Shown one piece after another: positions 26,727-35,973 of a stretch of 64,000 bases of DNA. Below the pieces are notes generated by a model. That model saw only the letters and a list, made by a program, of their open reading frames with translations, made no database searches and was not told the origin of the DNA. The position numbers and the translations under genes were made by a program. Every line of letters starts with the position of its first letter. The first letter of the stretch is position 1. Source of the stretch: Symbiodinium natans (taxonomy: Eukaryota > Sar > Dinophyceae > Suessiales > Symbiodiniaceae); the NCBI GenBank assembly GCA_905221605.1, contig CAJNDS010002231.1:325001-389000 (forward strand), in the 5' to 3' direction.

Positions 26727-27626
26727 CCAAAGAAAAGAGACAGGACTGCCATCTGGAGCCTGATGATGTCCGACTTGGCCTGCGAATAGGGCATTCCTGA
26801 CAAGCTTGGTGGGGACATGTTGGCAGGTTGGGGCCCAGGTTGGGTCGAACAAAAAGCAAAGAAGGGTACCACAAAAGGAGAGAAGCCCCCCGCCCCGCCC
26901 CGGCAGAGGTCGAGTCGCTTGCAGGGCTCTATGTCAGATGGGGCAAGCACTGAAGGTTCGTGGTGAAGGCTTTGCGCGTGCATTGGGTGGTTTAGGTCTT
27001 CAACATGTCCCAATCGAAGTGTGAGACGCGCCAAACCCTAAACCTTAAACCCTAATTAAACCCTAAACCCTAAACCTTAAACCCTAAACCCTGAACCCGA
27101 AACCTCCAGACTCCAGCCCAGAAGCACCGCTAAGCCCATTCAAGTGCGTCTGCGGCGCTGAAGTACTCTTTTGGCATGTCTGGGATGTAGTTCCTTGGGC
27201 CATTCTCAATCAACAGGGCGCCTAATTTATGCAACCTCTTGCAGGGAAACTGTGGGTAACCCAAGCACCAAGCAAAAAAACAAAAACTCGGAAACTCCGC
27301 TGTTTCTGGCTGTCAGATGCCAGCGTGCAGTTTAGGGTTGTCAGTTCCAAACACTCCAGGGCATGTGCTCCTTCACCACAACGGAACTCATGAGTGTAGG
27401 GTTTGGGGTTTGTGGTTTACTGGGGTTTTTTGGGGCCCGATAAAACAGCTTTTTGGCTTTATAAGGATTAGATGGGGGATTGAGGGAAAAACAACATTAT
27501 GTTTAAACCTGCCACTTTTTACTTAGGGTTTAGCTTATCCTCCCCCCTGCCAGCTGCGGATCAGTACGTTCTCGTCGCTGATGAGAACAGGCTCACTGCA
27601 GAGCGAATGCGCGTGCCGCCGCCAGC
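15361..27626 (-). CDS. Gene A: second DXD sugar transferase, paralogue of gene B (gene span)
   Basis: Span of a second glycosyltransferase with the same motif order as gene B: IPDMPKEYF, KSDIIR/YALLYHHGG, YMDTDF (DXD), YDLVSY, FSSNFLASRKG, GEGVSHPVF, YHTFNSI. Exons 1-6 chain without a phase break; later exons are placed by motif and order only. The predicted end is the TGA at 15361. The 5' end is uncertain: the membrane exons at 30.0-31.0 kb lie upstream and could belong to this gene or to a separate one. Confidence 0.75.
16690..16812 (-). CDS. Gene A exon 11 (RRPEHLEEVFAGLRIQG)
   Basis: Contains ETPAWFLDAGETLNRRPEHL and then EEVFAGLRIQGTINL. Acceptor gtgctcag|GAG. Open, mixed composition typical of coding sequence. 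No counterpart in gene B, so it may be a gene-A-specific C-terminal piece. 3' end approximate. Confidence 0.55.
17175..17244 (-). CDS. Gene A exon 10 (YHTFNSIMPWSTFGCA)
   Basis: Reads YHTFNSIMPWSTFGCALVSS after acceptor ctaaag|G, where the intron ends in a telomere-type tract in the CCCTAAA sense. Homologous to gene B exon 12 (YHLFNAITP) with the same start phase. 3' limit not fixed. Confidence 0.78.
19769..19801 (-). CDS. Gene A exon 9 (FTPPDMINLLG)
   Basis: 33 bases reading FTPPDMINLLG with a strong donor CTGG|GTAAGG. The acceptor is the terminal inverted repeat of an IE-3 element (gggctaccaag|G), so the element's end is itself the splice site. Resembles SFVPDH of gene B exon 10. Confidence 0.65.
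19799..20200. mobile_element. IE-3 element split by telomere-type tract
   Basis: Left end ccttggtagcccagtaacc and right end cccctgggccgccaag are 300 bases apart. Between them are a poly-G run, unique sequence and a degenerate-to-perfect CCCTAAA tract (20029-20153). The left end supplies the acceptor of gene A exon 9. Confidence 0.6.
20820..20885 (-). CDS. Gene A exon 8 (GEGVSHPVFDERLADD)
   Basis: Reads IGEGVSHPVFDERLADDAG. Acceptor cccaag|GC, 3' end uncertain. The GEGV-x-x-P core parallels the PWAALGEGV run-on seen at the end of gene B exon 9. Confidence 0.65.
   Translation of the reverse strand, partial: ASVRGCPTLSSTSGLPMMRGF
22043..22085 (-). CDS. Gene A exon 7 (QLMQTHCPLSEKD)
   Basis: Reads QLMQTHCPLSEKDV. 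The acceptor gctgag|G is phase-compatible with the end of exon 6. The 3' limit (GTT|GC) is a guess. Fills the place of EKMRKKCGQ in gene B, with a Cys in a similar position. Confidence 0.6.
23140..23278 (-). CDS. Exon-like segment in gene A region
   Basis: GC-rich unique stretch open in more than one minus-strand frame; one frame contains KPFYANTYPTPQKLML, another ILRISETFLREHLPYP. It lies between FSSN exon 6 and the CPLSEKD exon, where the gene B counterpart has an FLWERQK exon. The frame cannot be chosen from sequence alone. Confidence 0.4.
23720..23783 (-). CDS. Gene A exon 6 (FSSNFLASRKGSIFMK)
   Basis: 64 bases reading ACSRHFSSNFLASRKGSIF then MK. Acceptor acccag|GA joins exon 5 in phase; the donor ATGAA|GC leaves two bases. 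Corresponds to gene B exons 6 and 7 without the intron that separates them. Confidence 0.85.
24380..24475 (-). CDS. Possible acidic alternative exon in gene A
   Basis: Open GC-rich segment containing PSDPEAAEEPAEEGSG, lying between gene A exons 5 and 6. Those two exons already join in phase, so this piece would be an extra or alternative exon, or intron sequence. Acidic low-complexity composition makes a chance open frame possible. Confidence 0.3.
25301..25367 (-). CDS. Gene A exon 5 (DLVSYTDAAR)
   Basis: 67 bases starting DLDEVIDLTQSYDLVSYTD. Acceptor cgtag|GAC at phase 0, donor CGCA|GC. Same intron position and phase as gene B exon 5. Confidence 0.87.
26445..26505 (-). CDS. Gene A exon 4 (YALLYHHGG + DXD)
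   Basis: 61 bases reading YALLYHHGGIYMDTDFLVVQ. It carries the complete GG-hydrophobic-Y-x-D-x-D signature of DXD transferases in one exon, whereas gene B splits it after GG. Acceptor gcggcag|G, donor CAG|GA at phase 0. Confidence 0.92.
26648..26729. repeat. CCA/CAG microsatellite in a gene A intron
   Basis: About 27 trinucleotides, mainly CCA with interspersed CAG. In transcript sense it is TGG/TGC, 30 bases past the GC donor of exon 3. It produces long poly-Gly, poly-Trp and poly-Val frames that are not genes. Confidence 0.9.
26760..26796 (-). CDS. Gene A exon 3 (MPYSQAKSDIIR)
   Basis: 37 bases reading MPYSQAKSDII plus a split Arg. Acceptor ttgtcag|GA, donor ATCAG|GC. Gene B keeps this and the next exon as one (KSDLIRYALL), so this intron was gained in gene A or lost in gene B. 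The intron contains the long CCA/TGG microsatellite. Confidence 0.85.
27159..27193 (-). CDS. Gene A exon 2 (IPDMPKEYF)
   Basis: 35 bases reading NYIPDMPKEYF. Acceptor cccaag|G, donor TTCA|GC. Matches gene B exon 2, but the donor sits one base earlier and the next acceptor leaves one base more, so the reading frame is kept and both genes read EYFRMP across the join. Confidence 0.85.
27551..27626 (-). CDS. Gene A exon 1 (SEPVLISDENVLIRSW)
   Basis: 76 bases including CSEPVLISDENVLIRS. Acceptor ttgtcag|GC. The donor AGCTG|GC leaves two bases that become Trp with exon 2. GC content is high and the frame is open throughout. No gene B counterpart was identified. Confidence 0.68.
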
Positions 27627-29579
27627 CTGACAAAATGCACCCAAAACCCAAAACCCAAAATTTAGGCATTCCGCAAGCAAGCCCCAAGCCGAAAGAACCC
27701 AAGACCTACTTTTTGGTAGCTTGCCTTAGAATCCTCTAAGGGGGTTGATAGTCATGGCCTACGAAAACAAAAGGGTTGGGTTCCGAGGGTCGGCTACTAA
27801 ACCATACGCCGTTAGGAGCCACACGCGGAGGGAGCTCTCCCAAAACCCTAAACCCTAAACCCTAAAACCCTAAAACCCTAAACCCCAAAACCTAAACCCT
27901 AAACCTTGGCTCATTTTCCCCCAACAGTAGCAGTGCTTGTAGGGCTCTCGAGCAGGGGCGCTTAAAGCTCCTGGGTTTAGGTTTAGGGCTCAAGGTTTAG
28001 CATTTGTAGGTGGCAGCTCCAACCTCAACCAGTGGGGCTTTAAAGAGAGGATAAGGATTAAGGAGGACGTAGGGCTTGCGGAGTATAGGATTTCGGGTGC
28101 AGAGAAAGGAGTCTAACGAACTAAAGCCATACCTAAATGAATCGAAAAGGGTCCGATGGAACCTTGCTCTGGTACACAATCACCGTGTCCGTTAGGTTTG
28201 TAGGGTTGAGGGTTTAGGCCTTAACCCTAAACCCTAAACCCTGAACCCTAAACCGAGGCTCTTTCTCGCGCCGTCTCTGCCTCTGTGCTCACATCACAGG
28301 CGCCCGTATCGTTGCATCTCATCTTCTCTGGGGTAGGTTTTGGGGGGGCCCCTAAACCCTAAACCCTATAAAACTGGAACAGAATTGGCTTTATAAGATT
28401 ATTGGTTATAGGAGATTAAGGCAAATTAAATGAAACATGTGTTCAAACCTACCCCATGTTCTAGTATCGTGAACTATTTGCCTTTCAATGCTGGAGGGCC
28501 ATGGCAGCAAGGCCAAAGACTACCAGCTTTCCTGAGCTTCAGACGACTCATTCCCGATTGCCTAAACTGGTTTAGGGTTTAGGGTTTAGGATCACAGAAC
28601 ACCATACTCTTCTTAGAGCCAGAATGCAACTAATGCGTTGAATAGTCCTTGGGTTGTAACGCTTTCTTTTAAAGTCGCTGCAAGGCAAAGCTTGGCCTTT
28701 GAATCCTCTAATGGGCGTGTCCACCAGATGTAGGGTTATGTCGAAGCCTATATCTCACTAAAACCCTAAACCCTAAACCCTACACCCTAAATCCTACACC
28801 CTAAACCCTAAATCCTAAACCCTAAACCCTGTCGGGATCATCCACTCCAAGCCCCAAGCCCCAGAGCCCTGAACCAAGGGGATCATGATTTGCGGTAGTC
28901 CAGTAGGCCCTCTGATATTTTGGGTTTAGTCAGGGTTTAGGGTTTAGGGTTTAGGGTTCAGGGTTCAGGGTTCAGGGGTACCCTTTTTGGGTTTGGCTAC
29001 TTGTGTCAGGAAACCCGGAACCCCAAAAAGGGCAAAAGGACACCCGTGGGCTACCAAGGCTAGGCTCCCGTGATCTGTTCTGAAGGTAGCGACATGGTCC
29101 CCTATAGTAACCTCAGTATGGGCCCTAAACCCTAAACCCTAAACCCTAAACCCTAAACCCTAAACCCTAAACCCTATAAACCCTAAACTTCCGTGCCCTC
29201 ATAAACCTGGTTTAGGGCATAGGGCTGGCCTGGCCTGGGTCGAGGAAGCTCGGGGCAAGCATCAGGGCTCAGATTGTCCCTTCCCAGACCCCTGGGAGGA
29301 TTCAAAAAAAATAGATCCCCTGAAGGGTTCCTAAGAATGGCCCAAGAGTAGTATAGGGTACTGTTTGGGGGGTCTATGTTTTGGATCCTTCCAGGGGTCT
29401 GGGTTTTAGGCTCCAAAGACACCTCACATCGTCTGCAACTGGGCTTGCGGACAAGCGTAAACCCTACACTTCAGTTCCTAAACCCTAACCCTAAACCCTA
29501 GACCCTAGACCTTAAACCCTAAATCCTAAACCCCCAACCCTAAACATAGGAGTCCCTGGAGCCTGAGGGTTTCAGATTC

Positions 29580-29672
29580 AAAGGTTATAGATTCTGAGCA
29601 GAGCAGCGGGTTCCTCACAAAGACTTTCGTCGTGAGCCGCGCTGCTTCTCCCGGGATTTCTACTTAGCTTTG
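29580..29672 (-). CDS. Possible exon after gene M (LTTKVFVRNPLLCSE)
   Basis: Open unique segment reading VEIPGEAARLTTKVFVRNPL. May continue gene M or lead into gene A. Limits approximate. Confidence 0.4.
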
Positions 29673-30010
29673 TAAAACCACCCGTCTAGCCATGCTCCGC
29701 GGGGCAACTGAAGAGGGAAGAACGCGGGTTTAGGGTTTAGGGGTTGCGGGGTTTAGGGGTTTGGGGGTTTAGGGGGTGTAGTTTGGGGCCTATAGGGCAG
29801 AGGGTGTAGGATGCCCTCAACTCTGTGCATCGGAACTGCGCACACGGAACTTAGAACTGCATCTCACTTCCACACAGGTTGCCGAAAGGCTGCGCATGTC
29901 CTTACTTCTCCAATAACCAAGGGGAAAAAAGGTTGAACTTTAGTATTCCTACCAAAAAAGGAAACCCAAAAAGTTTAAAGTTCAACTAAAGGCGAATTAA
30001 GTGTCAAGGC

Positions 30011-30108
30011 GATCAGCAAAGGAAGCGCCAGCAGGTAGCAAGCGGCCATCAAGAAGCCCATGATGATGAATGCCAGCCACTTGGGGCAGCCCAGGCGTTT
30101 TTGAAATC
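30011..30108 (-). CDS. Gene M exon 3 (membrane helices)
   Basis: Reads FQKRLGCPKWLAFIIMGFLM, then AACYLLALPLLI. Acceptor gcatag|GA joins exon 2 in phase. Donor probably ATC|GCC. Immediately followed by a short IE-13 inverted repeat (29930-30002). Confidence 0.75.
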
Positions 30109-31000
30109 CTATGCAGGATACCCTTCTTGAAGAAGGACTTGCTGACAGGATGCCCTAAACCCTAAACCCTACACCCTAGACCCTAAACTCACCCCGGTAG
30201 AAAGGCTGAGGCCGAACTTGCTAGGTCTCCAAACAGGCCAAAACCCTAAAACCTAAGCCCTAAACCCAACAGCTCCTGTGAGAAGCTTGGAGAAGAACGG
30301 GGCGAGGAGCAGCGCAAAGGCGAGCAGAAACGGAGTGGTGCAGCTGCCATAGCTGAAATAGACCGCCGTGAGGTACCTTGGTTTAGGGTTTAGGGTTTAG
30401 GGCCGTGATGAGGCCTAGGGCCTTCAGGGGTTTCTAGGGCGTTTGGGGCCTAGTGTGGAAGGTGCAGGGCCACCTCGCTCCACAGCAACAGGGCATGCTT
30501 TAGCGTGCAAGCGAATGATGCGCACCCTAAACCCTAAACCCTAAACACTAAACCCTAAACCCTAAACCCTAAACCCTCAGCTCTAAGCATCCCTCTGAAA
30601 CCACTGCAACCTACATGGTGATTCCCGACGTTAGGGTACCTTCTTGGGGCCCTCACTCGAAGGAAATCCCACTGTTTGGGGGGTCTATCTAACAAGAGGT
30701 CGCCTATTTTCGTACACCCCTACATATTCTACTATTTTTCGTACACCCCTACATGTTCTACAATTAGCTTAAGAGCCCCAAAAGAATAACAAATGACAAT
30801 CCCTATACCCCCCTCATAAGGAAGAATACATTTTAGTTTTTGGGGGGTTCTTATCAGCAATTAGTATCCTCAAGCCAGAACAAGGGCCGAGCAGCACCAT
30901 GTACTGGGGCTTCAGCTTGAGCGGTGAGAAGAGGATCGGGCTGTTGCCCGTCCTCATGATGAAGAGCGGCCAGCTCAGAGCGACCATCATGCACATGTTC
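30011..31000 (-). CDS. Gene M: polytopic membrane protein (three chained exons)
   Basis: Span of three exons that join in phase (2+1, then 1+2) and encode strongly hydrophobic stretches. No family motif is recognisable; transporter or channel is a guess. It lies directly upstream of gene A, so it could encode an N-terminal membrane region of gene A or be independent. Confidence 0.65.
30276..30376 (-). CDS. Gene M exon 2 (membrane helix)
   Basis: 101 bases reading YLTAVYFSYGSCTTP, then FLLAFALLLAPFFSKLLT. Clear hydrophobic helix. Acceptor accaag|G next to a telomere-type tract, donor ACAG|GA. Confidence 0.78.
30755..30868. mobile_element. IE-1 element at the start of gene M intron 1
   Basis: Ends ctacaattagcttaagagcc and ttcttatcagcaattagtat. 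In sense orientation its edge is the GA donor of gene M exon 1. An IE-6 copy and a telomere tract fill the rest of the intron. Confidence 0.68.
30869..31000 (-). CDS. Gene M exon 1 (MVALSWPLFIMRTGNSPI)
   Basis: 132 bases containing NMCMMVALSWPLFIMRTGNS, then PILFSPLKLKPQYMVLLG. Acceptor agcccag|G. The donor TTGAG|GATACTAATTGC is a GA donor at the edge of an IE-1 element terminal repeat. Confidence 0.75.
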
Positions 31001-31148
31001 CTGGGCTTGAGAGCTAAACCCTAAACCCTAAACCCTAAACCCTAAACCCTGAGGGTCGAGGTTTATATGGGGTTCAAGATCGAAGTGGCTTGAAACGGCC
31101 GAAAAAAGGATTTCACATGACCTGCGAAGGCAGGTTCAGGGTTTAAAC

Positions 31149-31240
31149 TTGGGATGTTCCCCTTATACTAACAGTCTTTACTAAAGTTGGTGTATTTTCA
31201 TCCCCATTAAGGACTGTTAGTATAAGGGGGAACATCCCTA
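31149..31240. mobile_element. IE-8 palindromic element
   Basis: Ends gggatgttccccttatacta and tagtataagggggaacatccc flank a short core with cagtccttactaaag. Other copies: 2148-2238 (degenerate), 18887-18988, 26340-26410, 38129-38222, 50800-50873. Confidence 0.72.
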
Positions 31241-31440
31241 GGTTTAGGGTTTAAGCTGGTGACTTATAACACACAGGTACACAACCCTGGTATGTGAAGC
31301 AACAAGCCGACAGTGAACCTTTGCAGGTTATTCGAACAGAGCCCCTTCGGGGTTCTAGGATTCTCTACTTCTTTGTGGGTTAGTAGTATAGAGCCCCTCA
31401 TAGGATTCTCTGCTTCTTTGCAGGTTGTTGGAGGGCCCCT

Positions 31441-31526
31441 TTTAGGATTCTTAGGTAACCTGCAAAAAGTAGGCTTAGGATTCTTAGGTAACCTACAAAA
31501 AAGTAGGTTTTGGGTTCTTAAGGTAC
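31441..31526. mobile_element. IE-2 hairpin element
   Basis: Core of the IE-2 family, whose consensus arms are cttaagaacccaaaacctac and gtaggttttgggttcttaag with acctacaaaaaagtaggt hairpins inside. Here a partial duplication gives two right arms in tandem. Other copies: 11389-11483, 18787-18880, 19493-19600, 20579-20681, 22532-22613, 22722-22828, 27696-27790, 31899-32005, 45179-45289, 58156-58267. Confidence 0.72.
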
Positions 31527-33416
31527 TGGCTGGGTCATGGGATCCTGGGGGGGGGGGGGGGGGGCGGGCGGTACAAGCCCACATCCAACCAAAAAAGACC
31601 CTCATGGCCCCAAGTTTGGGGGGGCACCTGGCAGGCAGAAAAATAAAGACCAACACTGCACACATAGGATCCACTAAGGGGTTCATATAAGAGTTTAGAT
31701 CTACTTGGGTGTTGATCTGCACTCTAGTCCTTCGCAAAGGGTCCATATATCCATATGGAATATACGTGGGCTTTACGGTCTATAAGCCTTTTTGGCAGCT
31801 TTAGGGCCCAAAAATATGCCATATGGGTACATGGACCCCTAGGGTTTCCTTTATACACATATAGGATCCCGCAAAAGAGGGCCCATGATAAGATCTGCCT
31901 CAAGAACCCAAGACTTAGTTTTGTTGTAGGTTACCTAAGAATCCTATAAGGGGCATCATGGAAAACAAGCACAATTAAGGTTTTTGGGGGTTCTTGCGGT
32001 AAACTCCAAACCCTAAACCCTAAACCATTTGTCCCCCATGTGACTGTACCCAGCTTTGAGGCTGGACATTTCTCAGCTACTCACCCTAAACCCTGAACCC
32101 TGAACCCTAAACCCTAGACCCTGAACCCTGAACCCTGAACCCTAAACCCTAACCTCCCCCCCCCCCCCCCCCCGCCCTCCATGTGCACGATCGGGATCTT
32201 ACCATCTCGGAGAGCCTAAACCCGAAACCCTAGTTTAGGGCTACCCTCAGCCCTAAACCCTAAACCCTCAGCCCTAGACCCTAAACCCTTAACCCTAAAC
32301 CCCGTAGCGGCTCTGCGCTCTGCAGCCCGGGATCAGAGACCCCACGAAGGAGTAGCTGAAGACCATTCCCGCGCCGTACTTCTTCATCTCCTTCCAGTGC
32401 GCAGGGTCAGTCTACTTGGGCTTGGCCCAAAACAGGGATACCCTAAAACCTAAACCCTAAACCCTAAACCCAGGGTTTAGGCTATAGTTCTCATGAAGTA
32501 TAGGGCCATATGTTAGGCAGCCCGCGCCACCCGTGGCGTGATAGCCCCGGCATGTAGCCGCAAAGCGCCCGCAGGCATGGCCTGACATCCCAAATTGTCC
32601 GTGTACCTGTATGGGTTTAGGGTTTACATCGGGTTAGGGTTTAGGGTTTAGGGAGTCTATGCTTGGGCCTTAAAAGGGTTTCTATATGGTCACTTCTCTA
32701 AGTTGTGGTCCCCCTTTTTAGGGGTCATAATGTTTAGGCGGCCCTAATACTTAGGGGCCCAAGTATATACTACATGGGTACATGGACCCTTAGGCCCTAA
32801 ACCCTAAACCCTAAACCCTTAGGGCATGCCAAGTACAGCTCTGAGGCAAGGCTTTTGCGGCAAGGTGCCCTCTGGGTGCTTGCAAGCCCTGAGAAACCTT
32901 GGAAAAAAGGGTGCCCTTTCTGGTTTGGGGCTTGTAAGCCCTACAAAAAAGGGAATAAGGGCCTGCTCTGGATCCCAGGTAAGTAAGGAGGATGAGTAAG
33001 TTGGCTCATGGGGCTTATTCATACTACGTCGAAAGGGCTTCTAAGCATGGGGCTTCAGCTTTAGGGTCAGGCACTATGCCTGGGCGGAATATGCATAGTG
33101 GCCATGGCAACTTTTCCCGAACATCCTCATGTCAAGTGCTCAAGCGAAGGTCTCTTCAACATACTGACCGAGATGCTCAATCCTACATTAACAAGCAACC
33201 TTCTGAGACCCCACCCCCCCCCACCCCAAACAAAAGAAAAAAAAAAAACACAACATAACAAGCAACCTTCTGAGAACCCACCCCCCCCCCCACCCCACAC
33301 AAAAAAAAGAAAAACACAACATTCCTGAACACTGATTAAAACCGTAATTACAGACCCCGCGCCCTAAACCCTAAGCCGAGAACCCGAACTGGGTTTTGGG
33401 AAATGGGGTTTATGGT

Positions 33417-33497
33417 CTAGTCCTCCGCGCTTGGCTTCTTGGGCAGCTTCTTGCGCAGCTTGCCCAAAAAGCCAAACTTCTCCTGCAGGCCGTTTAC
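33417..33497 (-). CDS. C-terminal Lys-rich exon with TAG stop
   Basis: Exactly 27 codons reading VNGLQEKFGFLGKLRKKLP, then KKPSAED and TAG. The acceptor ccctaag|GTA is the terminal repeat of an IE-5 element (33498-33605). Ends a gene lying between 37.0 and 33.4 kb, possibly the one starting with the orphan IFTLWEY exon. Confidence 0.65.
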   Translation of the reverse strand, partial: VNGLQEKFGFLGKLRKKLPKKPSAED

Positions 33498-34563
33498 CTT
33501 AGGGTAGCTACATGGTCCCTTCAAAATGGGCATAATTGGGGAACCCTTATAAGCCCTTATTTACCCTACAGAACCCACTTCAGAAACCTTTGCAGTAGGT
33601 AAGGGAAGAGTAACCGAGGAATACAAAGGGCACCCTTTTTGGTTTAAGGAGCCAAGAAGGGCGCCGTTTCCCTAAAAAAGGGAGTAAGGGTTTAGGGTTT
33701 AGGGTTTAGGGTTTAGGGTTTAGGGTTCCGGATCCTATTGCTTGATTTTAGAGGGAAGCCCGTCTGTGTGGTGATAGCACTCAAGCCCCAACCGCAAGGT
33801 CTATCAGCCGAAGGAGGTCAGCTTCAAAACTTGTGCAAGTGTGGGGGAGCCCCAAAACATAAAACCCAAAACCATGGGCTCCGAATTCTCAACCTCAACC
33901 TCCGGATGACCTAAACCCTAAACCCTAAACCCTAAACCCTAAACCCTAGACCCAAAAGCAAATGCCTAAACCTTGTGGAGCCCTCTGTCTCGGGCCTTGG
34001 CGGGTGCAGCCTCCGCCTCTGGCAGCTCTGCGTCGCTTCCTGCAGAGTAGCCCAAGAAACTACATGGTTTGTGCCTTGGGGTCCAAACGAGCCCTAAAAT
34101 CGCGGTCATATACCCTATACTATTCCCTAGACCCTAAAACCTAAACCCTAAACCTACTATACTACTATAATCCCTCTTAAGGTATGTGAACCATAAACCC
34201 TTTTGGGGTTCATTTCGTCCCCAACGTGGGGCTTAAGACGCTACACTTATGGGGGCTTCCGAAACTAAGGCTAAACCCTAAACCCTAAACCCTATGGGAG
34301 TCGGGGAGCTTCGTGGTTCAGGGGCTCAAAAAAGCTGCAGCGACTGGACCCAGCAGTACCCTAGGAATAAAGCAGGGTGCCCCTTTTTGTTCTAAAGGGG
34401 CTTGTAAGGGAACCCAAACCTTTAACACTGGGTTTAGGGCTTAGGGTTTAGGGTCCCAGGCGATAATAACCCCCCCAAAACCCTGTTCAAATTACTAAGG
34501 CGCTTATTTTTATATATATATATATACATACATACATATATATATGTATATGCCTATATTGCA

Positions 34564-34656
34564 GGTTTAGGGTTTAGGGTTTAGGGTTTAGGGTTTAGGG
34601 TTTAGGGTTTAGGGTTTAGGGTTTAGGGTTTAGGGTTTAGGGTTTAGGGTTTAGGG
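34564..34656 (+). repeat. Interstitial telomere-type tract, about 13 units
   Basis: Perfect TTTAGGG array next to a TA-rich stretch (34510-34558). In the minus-strand transcripts it reads CCCTAAA. Confidence 0.95.
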
Positions 34657-34671
34657 CTCGAGGTGTTGGCC

Positions 34672-34780
34672 TGCAGCTTTCACCCGCTGCCGGCGTCGGG
34701 GGTGGGCGCAGGTCAGGAACGCCACCGCCAAGGAACTGGTGATGCACGGATGCCATCTGGTCGTGGCTCCTCCCGCCCTA
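34672..34780 (-). CDS. Unassigned exon, 34.7 kb
   Basis: GC-rich segment open in two minus frames. One reads CITSSLAVAFLTCAHPRRRQ, a membrane helix followed by basic residues, which would fit gene M just downstream. The other is polar. Frame not decided. Confidence 0.4.
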
Positions 34781-34905
34781 AACCCTAAACCCTAAACTCT
34801 AAACCGTCAGGTCAAAGCTCGGAATTTCTGACGACCCCCAACACACAACCAACCTTAAGGGTCCACGTACCTATACAGATTTTTATTTGGGCCCTGAAGC
34901 TACTC

Positions 34906-35050
34906 TACTACAAATTGCTTGAGAACCCCCCCCCCCCCCCCCCAAAAAAAAAAAAAAACATGAAAACTATTCTTCCTTATAAGGGTAATGCAGGGATTTA
35001 ACATTTTATTTGTGTTTTTTTTTTGAGGGGGGTTCTTAAGCAAATAGTAG
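34906..35050. mobile_element. IE-1 inverted-repeat element, well-preserved copy
   Basis: Near-perfect ends (tactacaaattgcttgagaa against ttcttaagcaaatagtag) and the C17/A14 and T10/G6 complementary internal runs, so the single strand could fold into one long hairpin. Confidence 0.78.
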
Positions 35051-35644
35051 TCTATAGGGACCCCCTGGAAGGCCTTGGTAGATCCTGTATGGGTATACGG
35101 ACCCTTGGGGCAAGGCATAGGTCTCGCTTCTAAGGCTTCTTACATTGGGCGGCCCATCTCCAAGCCATTGCGCAAAATGCAAACGAAACCCTAAACCCTA
35201 AACCCTAAACCCTAAACGCGAATGGAGAAACTTCCGAAGCCCACGAAGAGCTAAGGGATTTCTGGAGCCTGAAGAACCCCCCAGCCTCCATTTTTTTATA
35301 GGTTGTTACTTAGAAAGCTATGTATCCTTGACAGGTTCCTTTATGGCAGGATTGGCGATTAGGCCTTCTACTCCCCATAATCAACCTTGTAACCCTAAGC
35401 CCTTTCGGGTTTACGGTGAGGGTTTTGGATTTAGGGCTTGGGGTTAGGCCTCATACTCCTCAGAGTCCCCCCCCTACATAAAGGACCTTTTGTTGAAGGG
35501 TTTAGGGCTGCTCTCTCTCCTCATAGAAGTGCTTAGGGCTCAGGGCTCCTAAACCCTAAACCCTAAACCCTAAACCCTAAACCCTAAACCCTAAACCCTA
35601 AACCCTAAACCTAGGGAGTAGCACATGGCCCATCCTTATCGGGG

Positions 35645-35705
35645 CGAGCCTTCGAGCGCCTTGTTACGGAGCCCAAATTCCTTGAAGATCTGTGGGCAGA
35701 CGTAG
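35645..35705 (-). CDS. Unassigned exon (VCPQIFKEFGLRNKALEG)
   Basis: Reads VCPQIFKEFGLRNKALEGSP before TAA. Unique segment between telomere-type tracts, so either a C-terminal exon or an internal exon with an upstream donor. Confidence 0.45.
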
Positions 35706-35885
35706 GGTTAAAGGGTTAGAAGCGTTAAAAAGGTTGTAATAAGGGATATGAGGGCTATAAGGGTTTTAAGGCTTTTAAGGGTTGTATAAGGGCTACAAAA
35801 GGGCGCGAAACCCTAAACTTCTGACAGTTTTTCAGGAGGACTTGATTGGAGTGCCCACAACCCTTCCAGCATCCTCGAGCCCCTT

Positions 35886-35973
35886 AAACCCTAAACCCTA
35901 AACCCTAAACCCTAAACCCTAAACCCTAAACCCTAAACCCTAAACCCTAAACCCTAAACCCTAAACCCTAAAC
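35886..35973 (-). repeat. Interstitial telomere-type tract, about 12 units
   Basis: Perfect CCCTAAA array on the plus strand, TTTAGGG in transcript sense. Similar long tracts: 36825-36905, 37017-37081, 41072-41152, 47635-47710, 51774-51870, 60472-60550. In TTTAGGG orientation: 719-797, 1209-1276, 25375-25434, 40251-40340, 41267-41334, 54293-54372. Confidence 0.95.

Noticed and set aside
26546-27034. Long minus-strand frames with poly-Gly, poly-Trp or poly-Val
   Set aside because: Produced by the CCA/CAG microsatellite read in three frames; the real exon (26760-26796) lies inside and ends at a GC donor before the repeat.
31264-31746. Overlapping long frames on both strands
   Set aside because: The region is two IE-2 arms plus a poly-G run and an IE-12-like piece; open frames on both strands come from hairpin symmetry.
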